64,000 nt of DNA from Prorocentrum cordatum (GCA_963575745.1 CAUYUJ010000681.1:77501-141500); one strand, 5' to 3'; counted from the first letter of the stretch, positions 52,159 to 62,596 are shown. The notes: a model not told the origin generated them from the letters alone. A program made the numbers and translations.

Positions 52159-53371
52159 TCAAGCGGTGGCGTCTGCTGGGGCGGGTGTGGCTTGGGCCCG
52201 CTCCCGCCTGAGCTGCTCCAACCTGGCTGGGCCATCGGGGCCGCGGAGGCTGGGTGGCTCCGCAGGGCTAGCACCAGCAGCAGCAGCATCGCCCCCAGGT
52301 GGCTGCTCAGGGGCTGCGTCCTGGCTGGGGGCGGCGGCGGCTGCCGCTGTTGCAGGCGGCTCGCCTTCTCCCGCGGCCGCGGCCTGGCCAACTGCTGGTG
52401 CTGGGGCGGCCGGCTCTGGCGCTGCCGCTTCGGTGCGGGGACGCTTGCGCCTGGCGAGGAGCAACTGATGCTTGGCGTCGATCTCGCTGCGCCTCTGCTC
52501 GAGCTGCGCCTTGGCGTCGCCGAAGGTGGTGCGGACGTGCTGCTTGACCTGGTCGACGAAGCTTTGCAGCGACCTGCTGAACTCCTCGCGCTCGGCATCT
52601 GTGATGTCCAAATCGGGATCGTCGAGCTTAAGGCGCCCCCCGCTTCGACCTGGAAATCCTCCGCCAAGAGCGCCGAGACGTTGAGCCCGACGACTGGCCT
52701 GGGCTCGCCTCCTGGCTGCTGCTGCTCCGCCTGCGCCGGCGCCAGGATGCCCTTGGGCGCGGCGGCCTTGTAGGCATCCTCCACTTCCAGGTTGCGCGCC
52801 AGGAGTGCCTCCCCCGCGCGCAACTCCTCTTCGCGGCACACCTGGAGCCATTGCTCGGCGTCGCGGACCTGCTGGGTCTTGGCCACGAAGGTAGCCTGAG
52901 CCCTCCGCTGCTTGGCCTGCGCGCGGTTGAGGGCCACGTCTGGCAGCACCGTGGCCACAACGGGCGGTGCGACTGCCAACTTGATGGCCTCCAGCTTCTG
53001 ACACTGCTCGGGGTGCCGTGCCGCCAGCGCCGCGAAGCACTCGGCGTCGGAGGGAGGGCTGGCCACGGACGGCGTGTCGACGTACCAGGCATCGTCGTGC
53101 GCCACCCACGGCTTCCGCACGAAAGACCAAGCCCCAGACCATGGCCGCGCAGTCTCGTCCACGACGGCCGGCTTGAGCGCCTTCTTGCAGTGGAGCACTC
53201 AGCCCTGGACTTGAAGTTCCACTTGTACGCGCAGTGCATACAGCGGACGTAATCCCCAAGGTCTGATCCACTGGCGTTGGTCTTGCCCGCTTTGCCGACA
53301 CCCTTGCCTTTGGCCTTGCCGCCGCCCTTGGCCCGCGGCTCCGACCTGGCCCTCTGCGAAGCATTGGACAT
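52159..53371 (-). pseudogene. Zinc-finger/coiled-coil protein, retroelement ORF1-like, two frameshifts
   Basis: Starts at the ATG of MSNASQRAR. A Lys/Gly-rich lead is followed by CMHCAYKWNFKSRAEC and, after a one-base frameshift at about 53192-53196, HCKKALKP; together they would make a C-x2-C...C-x2-C finger of RanBP2 type. The second frame holds charged helical sequence (LNRAQAKQRRAQATFVAKTQ, EQWLQVCREEELRAGEALLA). A second one-base slip falls in a six-C run (52636-52641) and leads into KLDDPDLDITDAEREEF, FVDQVKQHVRTTFGDAKAQL and an Ala/Pro-rich tail ending PAPADATA. Zinc finger plus coiled coil fits a non-LTR ORF1-type protein; a host gene is also possible. Both slips are single bases, so read error is possible. 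Confidence 0.55.
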
Positions 53372-53483
53372 GGCGAGCGGGCAGCGCACAGCCTAGCCCT
53401 TGCCAACAACTGAAACAAAAATGTCGGGCGGAGAAACCCTGGCATTGGCCGCGGACTGGCGGTATCCACTCGTTCCCCTGTGG

Positions 53484-53583
53484 NNNNNNNNNNNNNNNNN
53501 NNNNNNNNNNNNNNNNNNNNNNNNNNNNNNNNNNNNNNNNNNNNNNNNNNNNNNNNNNNNNNNNNNNNNNNNNNNNNNNNNNN
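53484..53583. other. Assembly gap (100 N)
   Basis: Exactly 100 unknown bases: a standard scaffold gap of unknown true size. It separates the ORF1-like gene's upstream region from a GT array. Confidence 0.99.
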
Positions 53584-53982
53584 TGTGTGTGTGTGTGTCT
53601 GCGTGCGTCTGTGTGTGCGTGTCTGCCTGTGTGTGTGTGTCTGTGTGCGTGGTGTGTGTGTGTCTGTGTGGTGCGTGGTGTATGTGTGTGTGTGTCTGTG
53701 TGTGTGGTGTGTGTGTGTCTGTGTGTCGTGTTGCTCGTGCGTGTGTGTGTGTGTGTGAGTGTGCGTGTGCGTGTGCGTGTGGTGGTGTGTGTGTGTGCGT
53801 GGTGTGTGTGTGTGTGTGAGTGTGTGCGTGTGTGAATGCTGCGTGTGTGTGTGTGTGTGCGTGGGTGTGTGCGTGTGTGCGTGTGTGTGTGCATGCGTGT
53901 GTGCGTGTGTTCGTGTGTGTGTGCGCGTGTGCGTGTGTGTGTGTGTGCGCGTGCGTGTGTGAGTGTGCGTGTGTGTGCGTGC

Positions 53983-54013
<31 letters not shown>

Positions 54014-54120
54014 CGTGTGTGTGTGTGTGTGTGTGTGGGTGCGCGTGTGCGTGTGAGTGTGTGTGTTCGTGTGTGTGCATGTGTGTGTGTGTGCGTGTGT
54101 GTGTGTGTGTGTGCGTCATT
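53584..54120. repeat. (GT)n/(GTGC)n array
   Basis: About 530 bp of GT with GC, CT and GA variants, starting at the gap edge. The array probably caused the assembly break. Confidence 0.95.
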
Positions 54121-54438
54121 TGTGTTGTGTTGGGTATGTGTGTGTTGCGATTGGATCGCCCGTGCGGCTCTTAGCCCCTGCCGCGTGCGCTCAAACAATG
54201 TGTGCTGCAACCTTCGCGGCCGCTATCTCTCGGCCGGGTTCCCTGCGCCCTGGTGCCGCGCCCAGGGCCGCGCCGACGCCAAGAAGTGTGTGCTGAGACC
54301 CTCGGGCCAGCCGCCCGCCCGCCAGGAGGACGGACGGGCGACCCTCGGACGAGCCAGGGGCGGTTCCAGCACTCTTTCAGCGGAAACTCGTGGCCGCTAA
54401 CCACTCGGCCCCTCGGCCGAGTGGCAGGACCAGCTTAG
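54121..54438. other. No recognisable gene
   Basis: Mixed GC-rich sequence. CTTTCAGCGGAAACTCGTGGC and AACCACTCGGCCCCTCGGCC are present, but I could not build a tRNA or other RNA fold. Confidence 0.4.
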
Positions 54439-54439
54439 G

Positions 54440-54532
54440 ACGACGATGATGAAGACGACGACGACGAAGATGACGACCGACGACGACGTCGTCGAACGAC
54501 GACGACGACGACGACGATGCCGACGCCGACGC

Positions 54533-54591
<59 letters not shown>

Positions 54592-54606
54592 CCGACGACG
54601 ACGACC

Positions 54607-54638
<32 letters not shown>

Positions 54639-54650
54639 AAGGACGACGGG
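54440..54650. repeat. (GAC)n/(GACGGC)n array
   Basis: GAC, GAT, GACGCC and GACGGC triplets over about 210 bp. The same hexamer type occurs at 45.1 and 60.5 kb. Confidence 0.95.
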
Positions 54651-55085
54651 CGATGGGAAGAAGCCCAGGCGGCACGCCCCACAGGACCCAGGCAAAGCAG
54701 GCCCCCCGACACAACCCGCCGAGGAGCCCTCCGAAGCCACACGAACTGAATTATCACACTGCTCCAGACGCTGGAGGTCTGGTATCCCGACCACCATCCC
54801 CGGGGGCAGCTCTTCATCCCGGATCTCTTGTCGATGCACCCCTGAGGCCTCAACACTGCATCCTCAGGGGCACTTGTTCAGAATCTTCGGCCGCCCAGTG
54901 GAGGCCGAATGGCTGCGAAAAAACGCTGGGATCGGCACTGTCATTAGGGACCTCCCGGACCGTCGATGCATGTCGAACGTCAGTCGACTTGAGCCAGACT
55001 TGAATCGAGCTTGAGTCGAAGCAGTCTTGAGCTAGGGCCGAGCTGGATTCGAACTATCTGTGGCCTCCCGGGATAATCCTCCAAA
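54651..55085. other. No recognisable gene
   Basis: Mixed sequence. TTGAGTCGAAGCAGTCTTGAGC and CGACTTGAGCCAGACTTGAAT are local near-repeats. Confidence 0.4.
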
Positions 55086-55089
55086 CGAT

Positions 55090-55333
55090 GTTTTTTGTTT
55101 ATATTACTGCCAATAGCTGTCGTCACCGGGGGGGGGCATGGGTAACAGTAGCGCTGCGGCGGGGTGGGGCACGTCGGGGCGGGGGTGCGCTACGATCGTC
55201 ATAGTTTGTGCGACAGTACCAGCATGTCAAAAAGTCCAGCCCCCTCCAAACATACGATCGTTACCCTTGCCTCGGGGAGAAGGGGGTTGGCCCGGGTAAC
55301 GACCGTATAGCAAGCCAGAGGATAAACGCCATA
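55090..55333 (+). repeat. GGTAACG hairpin family, copy c
   Basis: Contains GGTAACAGTAGCGCTGCGGC, CGGGGTGGGGCACGTCGGGGC, GCGCTACGATCGTCATAGTTTG, ACGATCGTTACCCTTGCC, GGGTAACGACCGTATAG and GCCAGAGGATAAACG in family order. It lies about 100 bp beyond the LINE 3' end. Confidence 0.8.
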
Positions 55334-55684
55334 TGGACGAGAGGAGATATCGTGCTGGGGAGTCGGCAGGCAACCCTGCCGCAGGACCGTCATCGCCCTG
55401 TCCTCCCGAGTGAGACAAGCAGGAGACCAGAGGCGGCTGATACAGAACAGAACAGAATTAGCCGCGCCTAGACGGCGCATCGGCACACATTGGCATGGAA
55501 AACGAAGGCCATAAAATGTCCAGAAAACTATGCAAATCCACGCGCGCCGGGTCGCAGCCACTGAACATAGACCAGTGCTGGGCGGCGGGCACCACTACAC
55601 TCGCACAGCGCACACTGAACATGCAAAAGGGCAGGGGGAGAGGGAGCGCGGAAGGGGGGAAGACAGGGAGACTGGAGAACGATA

Positions 55685-57450
55685 TTACATACAATAATCG
55701 TCAACGGCTTTGTGCCATTGTGCTGGAGAGCCTGTCAGAAGGTCGTGCAGATGGTCAGAGTTACCCCCTGCTGCCTCAAGAGCCCGGGCGTGCATATATG
55801 TAGCCCATTGCAGGCGCGGGCGCCCACGGGAGAGTGAACTGCTCCATCGTCTTGGCTGGCAACTGCCTCTCTCGAACAGCATTGCTCTCGGCAGGCTTCC
55901 CAGGGGGTCCCTGGCCAATTTACCATATAATTGGAGCTGTCGTCTCAATAATTCCGCTGATAAGCGCTTGGCGTTGGCAGCTGCTCTGACTTCGAAGTTG
56001 CTGACGCGAGAGAAATATGCAGGTTGGATTCTGCATATCCTTCGGAGGCATTTCGCATGGAAGCTGTCGAGGCGTTCTATGTCGGCTTTCAATAACATAC
56101 AAGATTCCAAACCATATAGCAGCTTTGAAAATACACAAGCATCGAGAACATGGATGTTGTGTTGTCTGGTCATGTTGGCGTGGCTCCACGCAGCGCTGAT
56201 ATTTTCGAATGCTCCCTTTCCTTCGCCAAGCCTGCGCGTGAATTCTGCTCGCGGTTTCCCGTTGACGTCCAAGAGCCCCCCAAGGTACACAGCTTCTTCT
56301 TTGCGCGTGATCAGGTCCCCTTCTGGCCCAGCAACGTTTAGATTCGATCGCACTCGTAATAACATAGTTTTGGATACGTTCAGCTCGAGACCAAAAGACT
56401 TGGCGATATCCACCAGCACGTCCAAATGATGTTGAAGAGCGTCCGGTTTCGTGGCCACCAGCGTCGCGTCGTCTGCGTACAGCACGTCGTCCGTGACCAC
56501 GTACGGCTTGGAGTGGCTGTTTGGGTCGGTGTTGCGTCTTATGTCCACTGCCTCCATGATAACTGACATAACGATGACAAACAAATATGGGGACAATGGG
56601 CAACCCTGAGCTATGCCCGCCGCTTGAGGCCTTGGGAACGTGGCGTCTTCACCATCCTTGACGACAAACTCTCTCGCCGTGTAGATTGCCGGCACCATAT
56701 CTACCATGGCCGGCGGCACTCGAAAATGCCGGAGTGCCAATGTCAGGCCCTCTGGCTTGATTATGTCAAATGCTTTGCTCCAATCTAGTAATAAGAGAAG
56801 TAAAGTGCCGTCTTTGTCCTCCAAAGTTGCGTCGATTAGCCGGCGAGCCAGAAAAAGTGCGTCAGAGGTGCCTCTTCCAGAACGGAACCCATATTGAGAC
56901 TCGCGCAATGCTTCCTCCACGCCTCCATGTTTCAAGCGGTGCAACAATATACTTGCCAACGCTTTATATCCCACTTGAACTAAAGATATAGGCCTGTAGT
57001 TGCTACGTAATGATGTGTCGCCTTTTTTTGAAAATAGTTATAACAGAAGACCTCCGCCACTCAGCGGGTGTATCTTTAGCTCGCCAACATGTGTTGCACA
57101 GATTCAGAAGAATTTGCAACGCTTTGTCTGAGGACCGCAATGCTTGCCAGAGGTCTGGCGGTACGCCGTCGCTGCCAGCAGCTCTTTGCTTTTTCAATGC
57201 CTTGACTGTTCGCTGAAATTCTTCCAAGCTGATGTCCCCCGTGTTCATGCATAAGTGCGCCCCGTCACTGTTGAGTTGTGGGAGCTCTTCAGGCCCATCA
57301 TATAATTTCCATTGTTCTTTTTACAGATATTCAGCCATTGCTTCCGCCTTGTCTTCTTTATCCACAAATTGCCCAAAGCTATTTCTCAATCTTCCATGCT
57401 GTGGCGGCCGGCCTTTTCGGAGGAGCCGGATTGCCCTCCCCCCCCCCTTG
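55685..57450 (-). pseudogene. LINE reverse transcriptase domain
   Basis: Continuing from the linker in a shifted frame: RLRNSFGQFVDKEDKAEAMA, an in-frame TAA (57321-57323), MNTGDISLEEFQRTVKALKK, GSDGVPPDLW and WRRSSVITIFKK. One extra A in a run then shifts the frame into a 429-codon stretch with KKGDTSLRSNYRPISLV just before it. That stretch holds QYGFRSGRGTSDALF, the aspartate box LDWSKAFD (64-70), GIAQGCPLSPYLF (120-132) and YADDATL (YADD at 166-169), then LNVSKTMLL and VYLGGLL. The C-terminal part (DACVFSKLLYGLES, FHAKCLRRICRI) matches the thumb and connection of LINE RTs. All three catalytic aspartates are present. The stop is at 55685. Confidence 0.88.
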
Positions 57451-58680
57451 TTCCACTGCATGATCCAACCATTTCTTCCTGTCTGCGCGCGCTGACAGCT
57501 GAATTTGTTTGTTGAGTGATTTGGCTTCTTCCTTGGATCCACCATGCTGTCTGCAGCTGTTTCTCTGTTCAATGAGGCGCAACGTCCGTTGCGTGATCCA
57601 CGCCCTGTGTGGGGTAGCGGACGAGATAGGTACATGTTCTTTCGCCGACTCCAACCTACATGAAGCAATTGTTGATGCTATCCCGTCGATGGTGTCGTCC
57701 GCACGCTTTGCTTCCCATTTTTCCACGACGCCAGAGATATAGTTGTCCACGTTCTCTGATTGATGAAGCGCTTTCCAATCGTATTGTGGACGCCGTTGAG
57801 GGGGATCCTGGATGGGGATGTTGATTTCCAGTCCCACGATGTTCACAAAGTGATGCGTTTGCAGAGCTCTGGACCTATCGCTCCACATGCTCCGTATATT
57901 CGACAACCAAGCCCGCTCAACGATGACATGGTCGAGTTGCTCGAACTTTCCGGATTGTATCTCGTCCATGGGGCGTGCGCTCAGATCGTAATGCGTTGCC
58001 TTCGCCTCCGTTCCCACATCGAAGAAAGTAGTGGCAATTTACGACTCGAGGCTCGTGCATAATTCTGCCAACAGTTCCCTGTTTGAGAGAGCGTCCCATT
58101 TACCACGACTGTTTTCAAAAACGAACTCTCCAATGATATCTTCTTCTCCGGCGTACCGTTGTAGCAGCCTCGAATTGAAATCACCAAGTAAAATTGTTGG
58201 TCCATGCGAGCGGCACTTCTTTGTGAACTTCCCGAGCTCGGAAAAGAAGTCGTGCCGGATATCGTATGCGTACTCGTTTGTGTTTGCATATGCTGTGACC
58301 AATGTTAATACACCTCTGGTTACCCGTATCCTTAAGCTCGCCATTCTGTTGTTGTGTTGCAAATAACATTTTATTGAATGCTTTGCCCATGGTGCGACAA
58401 CGAAGCCCAATCCGGCGTACTCCCTGCTGTCGTTCTCGCTCCCAGACATGATGAAGAGAAGGCCTTCGAATTCGTAGACCGGCGAACCTCGGCAGTGAGT
58501 CTCTTGGAGACATACCACTGCGATGTCCAAGTCTCTCATGTGTTTGATGATCTCGTGCAGCTTGTGCGGGCGATCTTGGCGAATGCCTTCAACATTCCAA
58601 GATGCAACTGGCCAACGTGGGAATGTTACCCATTTGCCAAGTGAAGCTGCACTCGCGTGGCCGATACGCCGTCCGAGTCC
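57379..58680 (-). pseudogene. LINE endonuclease domain and linker
   Basis: The frame reads GKWVTFPRWPVASWNVEGIR, IAVVCLQETHCRG, AGLGFVVAPWAK, LVTAYANTNEYAYDIRH and TILLGDFNSRLLQ. After the in-frame TAA (58039-58041) it continues IATTFFDVGTEAKATHYDLS, FEQLDHVIVERAWLSN and LQTHHFVNIVGLEI. These are the N, E (QET), Y/N, GDFN and terminal H boxes of AP-type endonucleases, which nick target DNA to prime reverse transcription. The usual SDH is THH here. A helical linker follows to the stop at 57379, where the true frame shifts by one base. The ATG at 58539 would leave out the first box, so the functional start lay further upstream. Confidence 0.8.
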
Positions 58681-58689
58681 CTATTCCGG

Positions 58690-59580
58690 ACCCTGCCCAC
58701 CCTTCCTGCCCTTCCCACTTCCCTTGGCAGACCGTCCCAATGCGTCGTTCGCCCGCCTAGCGACTGATACAAGTTGCCCTCAAAACGTATCGGGCCGCAA
58801 CTGCATAGATTGTGTCGTTAACCCTACCGCCTGGCCTAAACGGCCACTGCCGTAAACCCGACACAATATTAGGAGGGAAGGGGAGATAGGGAGGGAAGCA
58901 GATGAGAATTCCACGACTCCTGGAGCAGCGCTCAAGCCAACCTGCAATAGACGAGCCGATGCGCGCATCCGGGGACTTGTGATACTGACAGTGCATACTG
59001 GTAGAACTGAGCCCACGCTCCGTGAGTGACCACGTAAACTCAAAAGCCCGTTCAATACGAAAGGATACATACATCTGAAGCCGAGGCAACCCCACCGCCA
59101 AGGCAAAGGGCACAGGCCCGCGAGAATCGTGCACCTGGACGCGGCACGGGAAGGTAAAGCATCGAGGAAGAAACCTACGCGGAATAGCAGCCCGAACTAC
59201 ACCGCCTCCAGCCACTCCCAGGGCATGCGGCCACCGCACGACCACCGGCAAAGGCCAATTGGAGGGAGTGGAGGGGGGGGAGCCAGAAGAGGAGCCAGAA
59301 GTGAAGCGTTTTGTCCTTTAATGAAGAGGATCAAACACAAGATGAAGGAAAAGTAACCAAATCGAACGTCTAAAAAGCGCCCTCGAAAAGCCTGGATGAG
59401 CAGTAACGCTCGAGAACCAGCCCCGAATCCCTCGAGCCGGCCGCCCCGCGACGCAGGCCGCCTCCACTGGCTGCCCGGCCGCGGCCAGGCCCCCGCGCGG
59501 CAGCCGCGCCTCTGCCTGCCCGAGCCGGCAACCCAGAGGTCCGATGCCCTGCTATGTCCAGCACGTAAGGAGGCAGGAGG
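58690..59580. other. Upstream of LINE, no recognisable gene
   Basis: May hold the LINE 5' untranslated region. Open frames on both strands lack motifs. Confidence 0.4.
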
Positions 59581-59614
59581 GGACGATCAAGAGCAATCAA
59601 GCCCCATTCAAAGA

Positions 59615-59840
59615 AGGTTGTTGTTTTTCCCTCTGGCGCGTAGCCGTCGTTACTGGGGCCAGACCGCCCCCCGCCCACCCCCGGTAACGATAAACGATCG
59701 TGCGTACGAGGGGGGCCTGGACAGCTCCCAAAATTGCTCGCGCGCATACTATAGCGATCGCAGCCCGACGTGCCTCACCCCGCCCAAGGCCCAGGGGCCC
59801 AGCCCCCCCCCCCAGGGCAACGACCGTCAACAAAAAAACT
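59615..59840 (-). repeat. GGTAACG hairpin family, copy d
   Basis: Reverse orientation: TTGACGGTCGTTGCCCTGGGG, CTTGGGCGGGGTGAGGCACG, GCTGCGATCGCTATAGTATG, CACGATCGTTTATCGTTACC, AGTAACGACGGCTACGCGCC and AGAGGGAAAAACAAC. It lies head to head with copy e, 30 bp away. Confidence 0.8.
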
Positions 59841-59869
59841 CAGGGCCAGTAGTAAAGTGTTTGTATTAT

Positions 59870-60097
59870 TTCCGATACCGGTCGTTACCTGGGGGATGGG
59901 GCCCCCGAAAACGGTAACGCTTGGGCGGGGTGGAGCACGTTGGGGCGGGGGTGCGCTGCGGTCGCGACAGTTTGCGCGCGAACACTAGCACGTTGGGGAG
60001 GTCCCAGCCGCCCCCTACGCACGACCGTTACTGTTACCACGGGGGAGGGGATGCGACTCGGGTGACGACAGTTGCGCGCCAGAGGATAAAGGCAATA
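59870..60097 (+). repeat. GGTAACG hairpin family, copy e (most complete)
   Basis: ACCGGTCGTTACCTGGGGGA, GGCCCCCGAAAACGGTAACG, CTTGGGCGGGGTGGAGCACG, GTGCGCTGCGGTCGCGACAG, GCACGACCGTTACTGTTACC, GGGTGACGACAGTTGCGCGC and CAGAGGATAAAGGCAA. CGTTACC and GGTAACG form internal inverted pairs. Confidence 0.8.
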
Positions 60098-60490
60098 TTT
60101 AAGTCTAAGCCTGACTAGCCCACAACAATCCCAATACGAAGCTGCACTCAACGGGATCAACCGGAAGTGCGCGGGAATATGCCGGATCAGCGCCGCTGCT
60201 GAAATCAACCTCCCAAGAACTGCATCCTAAAATGTGGGGTCCCTGGAAGCCCCGACCCTCTCCGCAAGGCTGGCTCCCCGTCCCGACTCGTTCCCTGACG
60301 CTCTTCCCGGAACCTGACACGGCCGGTCCCCAAATGCCGAAGCTGGCAAAACACACCCCGCCCAGATGTGTACAAGACCGTGGGAATTCATGAGAACCTC
60401 CATGTCCCGCACCTGCTCAGCCTCCCATCACCCCCCCCAGGTGGGAAGGGCCCCAGGGCTTCAGTTCCCCACCCCCCCAGATGGGATGGG
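60098..60490. other. No recognisable gene
   Basis: Mixed sequence, no supported feature. Confidence 0.4.
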
Positions 60491-60496
60491 GGGGGC

Positions 60497-60660
60497 GACG
60501 ACGACGACGACGACGACGCCGACGCCGACGTAAGACGACGCCGACGACGACCACAACGACGACGCCGCTGCCGCCGCCGCCCACGCCAACGCCGACGCCG
60601 GCTGACGCCGACGGAAAACGCCGACGCCGACGCCGACGCAAGACGACGACGACGAACCAC
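60497..60660. repeat. (GACGCC)n/(GAC)n array
   Basis: About 160 bp of the hexamer and its triplet relatives. Confidence 0.95.
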
Positions 60661-60921
60661 CCCACACCAACAAGGGGAGAGGGGGGGCACCGGCACCCGC
60701 CAGCACGCCACGCCCACGGGGCAACGACCACATGGGGGGGGAGCGATATCATTCTCGAGGCCTTCGCGACGCTCACGGGCGTACCCATCGAGCAGTGCGG
60801 GGGGGGGGGGGCGACCCTGAACCATGTATACACACGCGTGGACACATACCATGACCCGTAGGCGCACGCCGTTGCTACGTGAATGCGCCTTGTTGTGAGA
60901 TGAGTTGTAGTTATTCGGCAC

Positions 60922-61050
60922 GGGCAATCCCGACGAAGACAGGCAGGGTCCCCCCGCAGCGAACCGCTTTTCGGCGAGAGCCTCCTGGGGAAAAGGGAGG
61001 GGGGGGGCCCAACGAAGGTTCGCGGCCAAAACGGGGGGGGAGCCGCTACG
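60922..61050 (+). repeat. Dispersed segment, copy 1 (pairs with 62115-62240)
   Basis: GACGA(A/G)GACAGGCA(G/A)GG, GCAGCGAACCGCTTTTCGGCG, A(G/A)A(G/A)CCTCCT, CAA(C/A)GAAGG and GGCCAAAAC(G/T)(G/A)GG occur in order in both copies. Confidence 0.85.
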
Positions 61051-61065
61051 AGCATGCGAGCAACG

Positions 61066-61215
61066 CCTCCCCAGAGGAGGGGCGACCAACCCACAGGCAG
61101 GTGCCGCCTCGAGCCTGGGAACAACTCCTCCCCAGAGGAGGGGCGACCAACCCACAGGCAGGTGCCGCCTCGAGCCTGGGAACAACTCCTCCCCAGGGGA
61201 GGGGCGACTGGCCCA
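61066..61215 (+). repeat. 61-bp tandem repeat (2.5 copies)
   Basis: CCTCCCCAGAGGAGGGGCGAC to GAGCCTGGGAACAACT repeats exactly at 61066, 61127 and 61188, the last being partial. Each unit holds the palindrome CCTCCCCAGAGGAGG. A diverged relative follows copy 2 of the neighbouring segment at about 62238. Confidence 0.95.
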
Positions 61216-61374
61216 GGACGGGCCTATAGGGCTCCCCCCAGACTCCCTCACCTGGCGAAGCGTCGTGGGGTCGCACTCGTTTTTCCCACGCCCCTTTGGT
61301 GTTGCGGTGGGGTGTCGTCGCTTGACTGCGGACTCAGCTCAGCATGTCCGACTGGGAAGCGTCGTCGCCGTGTT

Positions 61375-61840
61375 CAGCCTGGGGCCTGATCTCTCGCAGG
61401 CGTTGACTTGGCGATTGGTGAAAATTTGTCGCCGGGACTAGCCTTGGGCCTGATCGACTTCTCGCAAGCGCCGCTTCGGCAAGCGACCCGCTGCTCCTGG
61501 ATTTGGCCTCGGGCCCCTCGGACTTCTCGCAGGCACCAGGTTGGCGAACGGCCGCGCGCGCTGGTTTTGGCTTGGGGCCTCGTCGAGATCTCGCACGCGT
61601 CCGCTTGTGTTCTGCAAGGAGGTTCTGCTGGGCGCAAACTTCGGGCCCTTTGGGCTTCTCGTGGGCGCAAGCGCGTGCGCGTTTCGTTCCAGCTTCGCCT
61701 GTGGCCGTAAACTTTCTCGCGGGCGCCAGCATGGCGAATGAAGGGAAAAGGGCTGGCGCTTCGCCAGGGGCCATTTTCGGTTTCTCGCGAGCACCTGCTA
61801 CTGTTGATTGCCCGCCGAGCTTGCTGAGCTGGCCTGGGGC
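61375..61840 (+). repeat. Degenerate tandem repeat, about 60 bp
   Basis: TTGGGCCTGATCGACTTCTCGCAAGCGC-like units recur about seven times with variants (GGGCCCCTCGGACTTCTCGCAGGC, GGGCCCTTTGGGCTTCTCGTGGGC). Periods range from 55 to 75 bp. Confidence 0.75.
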
Positions 61841-61844
61841 CTAA

Positions 61845-62110
61845 ACGACTCCGTGCAGCTACTGGAACTGCCGCGGCGATTGCCGCCCTCGGCCTGGGCG
61901 GGCGGGACAAACAAACAGAAAAGCAGGCGATCGCAGCGGGGCCAACCGCGCACGCGCGCCCCCACCTCGCAGCGCAGCGCGGCCACTCCCGCCCCCCCGC
62001 GCGCCCTGTTCTCGCGGCGCGATGCTGGCGCCGCGCCGCAGGGCGCGGCGCGCGGCCCCGCCCCCACCCGTCCTCGCCAGCCCAGCATGCCCAGACCCAC
62101 CCTACCTTAA
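61845..62110. other. No recognisable gene
   Basis: GC-rich sequence with long open frames of Ala/Arg/Pro type, attributed to composition. Confidence 0.4.
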
Positions 62111-62114
62111 GGCC

Positions 62115-62240
62115 AGGGCAGGCAGGACCGACGAGGACAGGCAAGGCCCCCTGCAGCGAACCGCTTTTCGGCGAAAACCTCCTCTGGGGTCCCAAAGAAG
62201 GCTCCCGGCCAAAACTAGGAAAGGCGCCGTTTCAACGCCT
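62115..62240 (+). repeat. Dispersed segment, copy 2 of 60922-61050
   Basis: Same landmarks as copy 1. Both copies lead into a CCTCCCC(A)AG(C/A)GAGGGGCGA sequence. Confidence 0.85.
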
Positions 62241-62596
62241 CCCCAAGCGAGGGGCGATCGGCCCGCCCCGGTGGACTCGCGTCGACCGGTGCCCCCCTTA
62301 TGGGTTTGTATCCCGCAGGTCGACGTCGACGCAGATCCTCGCTCCCAGTCTGGCGTGCAGCTGACTTACTGGGGTCGGACGAAAGGGGCGGGGGCAGGGC
62401 CGCCGCCCGCGGGACTGGCGATCCCCCGGCCCCAGCAACACGACCGGCTTACGCTAACATCGCGCGGTGAGCTTACGCCTGACCGCAAGGGCGAGACACC
62501 AGGTACCCCCCCCGCCCAAGGCCGACGCCCGCGGGCTTAGCGTAGAGTTGGCCATCTGACAAGGTTCATGTTTCCATTTGCGCGCATTCTTTCCCG

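Larger units (their letters stand above)
55439..58680 (-). mobile_element. Non-LTR (LINE) retrotransposon, APE type, inactive as read
   Basis: One minus-strand element carries an N-terminal apurinic-type endonuclease, a linker and a reverse transcriptase in the usual LINE order. As read it has two in-frame stops (TAA at 58039-58041 and 57321-57323) and two frameshifts (about 57400-57430 and in an A7 run near 57020). The likely 3' end is a (TTCTG)3 tail (plus strand CAGAACAGAACAGAA, about 55443-55458), as in LINEs that end in short tandem repeats. The 5' end is not defined; a stop lies just upstream of the endonuclease at about 58690. No RNase H or long terminal repeats are seen. Confidence 0.85.

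Noticed and set aside
51413-54210. Other frames over the ORF1-like gene, including one through the N gap
   Set aside because: Parts crossing the gap and GT array are artefacts; only the segments with finger and coiled-coil features were kept.
54121-54438. Possible tRNA or small RNA gene between the GT and GAC arrays
   Set aside because: I could not build a cloverleaf or recognise A/B boxes by eye; a covariance-model scan would decide.
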